Of a stretch of 5,523 bases of DNA, positions 4,794-5,523 are shown piece after piece (positions within the stretch are counted from its first letter, which is position 1; each line of letters begins with the position of its first letter). The position numbers and the translations under genes are program-made. Origin of the DNA: Spirochaetota bacterium. GTDB taxonomy: Bacteria; Spirochaetota; UBA4802; JAFGJZ01. The DNA lies in assembly GCA_023396665.1 (NCBI GenBank), contig JAEWVL010000389.1:1-5523 (forward strand), given 5' to 3'. The notes beneath the pieces are model-generated. The model was not told the DNA's origin and did no database searches. It saw nothing but the letters and a program-made list of their open reading frames with translations.

Positions 4794-5279
4794 TTGGAAC
4801 TGATCGTATTTGATCTCGATTTTACCCTGTGGAACGCGGCAGGAACCTGGTGTGATCACACGTATCCCCCCTTTAAAAAAAGCGGAGAGGCCGTGCTCGA
4901 TTCGCGCGGCGGCAGAATCGCGCTATACCCCGAAGTGCGGGAGATACTTCGTTTGCTGCATGCGCAGGAACGCAGCCTTGCGATTGCCTCGCGTACGCAC
5001 GAACCCGCCTGGGCGCTGCGGCTGCTTGAGCTTTTCGGCATCGATCACTATTTCAGCATGTGTGAGATATACCCCGGTTCAAAGACGCAGCACTTTCAGC
5101 GGCTGAGAAACAGAACCGGTGTAGACTATGAGCGCATGCTCTTCTTTGACGATGAACACCGCAATGTTGAAGAGGTTTCCGCTCTCGGCGTGTGCGCCCG
5201 TCTGGTCGAAGAGGGCATGACGATGCAAGATCTTCGCTCGGTGCTTCCCGAAACTGATCTGCAAAGCTGTGATAACTGA
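4794..5279 (+). CDS. Magnesium-dependent phosphatase-1 (MDP-1) type HAD phosphatase
   Basis: A HAD-superfamily phosphatase of the MDP-1 (Acid_PPase) type. Numbered from the TTG at 4794 (161 residues): the nucleophile loop is Asp7-Leu-Asp9-Phe-Thr11-Leu-Trp, motif II is Ser66-Arg-Thr in 'IASRTHEP', Lys97 in 'GSKTQHF' is the motif III lysine, and Asp119-Asp120-Glu121 in 'LFFDDEHRNVEEV' binds magnesium. 'LDFTLW', 'AGGTWC'-like 'AAGTWCDH' and 'FFDDEHRN' are hallmarks of the subfamily. The eukaryotic enzyme is known to act on protein phosphotyrosine in vitro and on fructosamine-6-phosphates; the bacterial substrate is unknown. An in-frame TTG at 4743 would add 17 residues (stop codon directly upstream), but the later TTG has a better ribosome binding site and a family-like start. 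Composition is visibly GC-richer than its neighbours, so it may have a different origin from the hydrolase upstream. Confidence 0.92.
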   Translation: MELIVFDLDFTLWNAAGTWCDHTYPPFKKSGEAVLDSRGGRIALYPEVREILRLLHAQERSLAIASRTHEPAWALRLLELFGIDHYFSMCEIYPGSKTQHFQRLRNRTGVDYERMLFFDDEHRNVEEVSALGVCARLVEEGMTMQDLRSVLPETDLQSCDN

Positions 5280-5282
5280 TGA

Positions 5283-5294
5283 AAGTTGCAACTT
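5283..5294. repeat. Perfect 12-bp palindrome
   Basis: AAGTTGCAACTT is its own reverse complement and begins 3 bases after the phosphatase stop. Its last two bases are the first two of the DnaA box at 5293-5301. The half-site AGTTGC recurs at 5373-5378 and 5425-5430, so the site may be recognised by a dimeric regulator. Confidence 0.55.
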
Positions 5295-5301
5295 ATTCAC
5301 A
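5293..5301 (+). promoter_or_regulatory. DnaA box (TTATTCACA)
   Basis: TTATTCACA matches the TTATNCACA consensus for the replication initiator DnaA at every fixed position. A second perfect box lies 159 bases downstream in the same orientation. Confidence 0.55.
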
Positions 5302-5306
5302 ACAGG

Positions 5307-5371
5307 GAACCTCGAATAATTACCATCCGCAATGATTTTACTTCGTTTTTCATAGGAATTATTCGAGGTTC
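5307..5371. repeat. Perfect 15-bp inverted repeat with 35-base loop
   Basis: GAACCTCGAATAATT (5307-5321) and its exact reverse complement (5357-5371) enclose 35 bases. A short CC/GG extension with a bulge (5323-5324 with 5355-5356) lengthens the stem slightly. A T-run appears only at 5388-5392, 16 bases after the stem, so it is not a clean intrinsic terminator. It could be an extragenic palindromic element or a binding locus between the two DnaA boxes. Confidence 0.65.
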
Positions 5372-5443
5372 GAGTTGCGAAGATTGATTTTTAGAGATTC
5401 CCAGCTATTAATAATTTGTTAATAAGTTGCCGCGCCGGTGAAA

Positions 5444-5459
5444 GTGGATTGTTATCCAC
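5444..5459. repeat. 6-bp hairpin overlapping a DnaA box
   Basis: GTGGAT (5444-5449) and ATCCAC (5454-5459) are reverse complements around TGTT. The right arm is most of the DnaA box at 5452-5460, and the left arm makes a weaker, oppositely oriented half-box, so two DnaA molecules might bind head to head. Confidence 0.5.
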
Positions 5460-5460
5460 A
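5452..5460 (+). promoter_or_regulatory. DnaA box (TTATCCACA)
   Basis: TTATCCACA is the highest-affinity consensus DnaA box of well-studied bacteria. It lies just downstream of a GC-rich patch (5430-5438) and an AT-rich tract, in the same orientation as the box at 5293-5301. Confidence 0.6.
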
Positions 5461-5523
5461 TCATGGTTTCATTCATTGTTTTAGGGGGGATAACCCGGTT
5501 CTGCTTTGGGGGGTGATCAAGCC

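Larger units (their letters stand above)
5280..5523. other. Gene-free right end with DnaA boxes and palindromes
   Basis: No supported gene starts in these 244 bases. In order they hold a 12-bp palindrome overlapping a DnaA box (5283-5301), a 15-bp inverted repeat (5307-5371), an AT-rich stretch with T-run and ATTAATAATTTG-type sequence (about 5381-5428), a GC-rich patch (5430-5438), a hairpin containing a second DnaA box (5444-5460), and a tail with two G-runs (5484-5489 and 5508-5513). The order box, GC patch, AT-rich tract resembles replication-origin architecture. A GTG at 5513 could begin a gene beyond the window, but too little is visible. Confidence 0.6.

Noticed and set aside
4743..5279. 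Longer phosphatase starting at TTG 4743
   Set aside because: It has a weaker and more distant ribosome binding site, and 17 extra residues not expected at the N-terminus of MDP-1 proteins. It cannot be fully excluded.

Overview
This is a bacterial window with seven protein genes, all on the + strand, and two structured non-coding stretches. The organism cannot be named from the sequence. A relaxed lipobox in the first gene and the mix of SEC-C, MDP-1-like and small hypothetical genes would fit a spirochaete or another diderm bacterium, but this is a weak inference. Composition changes visibly along the window: the first gene is AT-rich, the middle genes are intermediate, and the last gene is GC-richer. 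With many small accessory-type genes, this suggests a patchwork region assembled partly by horizontal transfer.

Layout. 1-591: a putative membrane-anchored or lipoprotein gene whose frame is open to the left edge. 640-888: a small DUF3467-type protein. 889-1567: about 680 bases without a credible gene, packed with inverted repeats, mini-hairpin motifs and a diverged 45-bp direct repeat, and ending in a promoter for the next gene. 1568-2713: a SEC-C zinc-motif protein with winged-helix-like segments. 2770-3225: a GNAT acetyltransferase. 3240-3620: a small conserved-looking protein of unknown function. 3675-4646: a beta-lactamase-fold serine hydrolase that lacks its own ribosome binding site and appears translationally coupled to a 12-codon upstream ORF. 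4647-4793: a gap with a 12-bp inverted repeat. 4794-5279: an MDP-1-type HAD phosphatase, probably starting at TTG. 5280-5523: a non-coding tail with two perfect consensus DnaA boxes, a 12-bp palindrome, a 15-bp inverted repeat and an AT-rich tract.

The acetyltransferase, the 126-residue protein and the serine hydrolase are closely spaced (14 and 54 bases) and probably form one transcript, perhaps with the SEC-C gene upstream. No shared pathway is evident. They look like a string of stand-alone accessory enzymes rather than one system. The features most worth following up are the palindrome-rich repeat region, the DnaA-box cluster at the right end (a possible replication origin or DnaA-binding locus), and the coupled leader ORF before the hydrolase.
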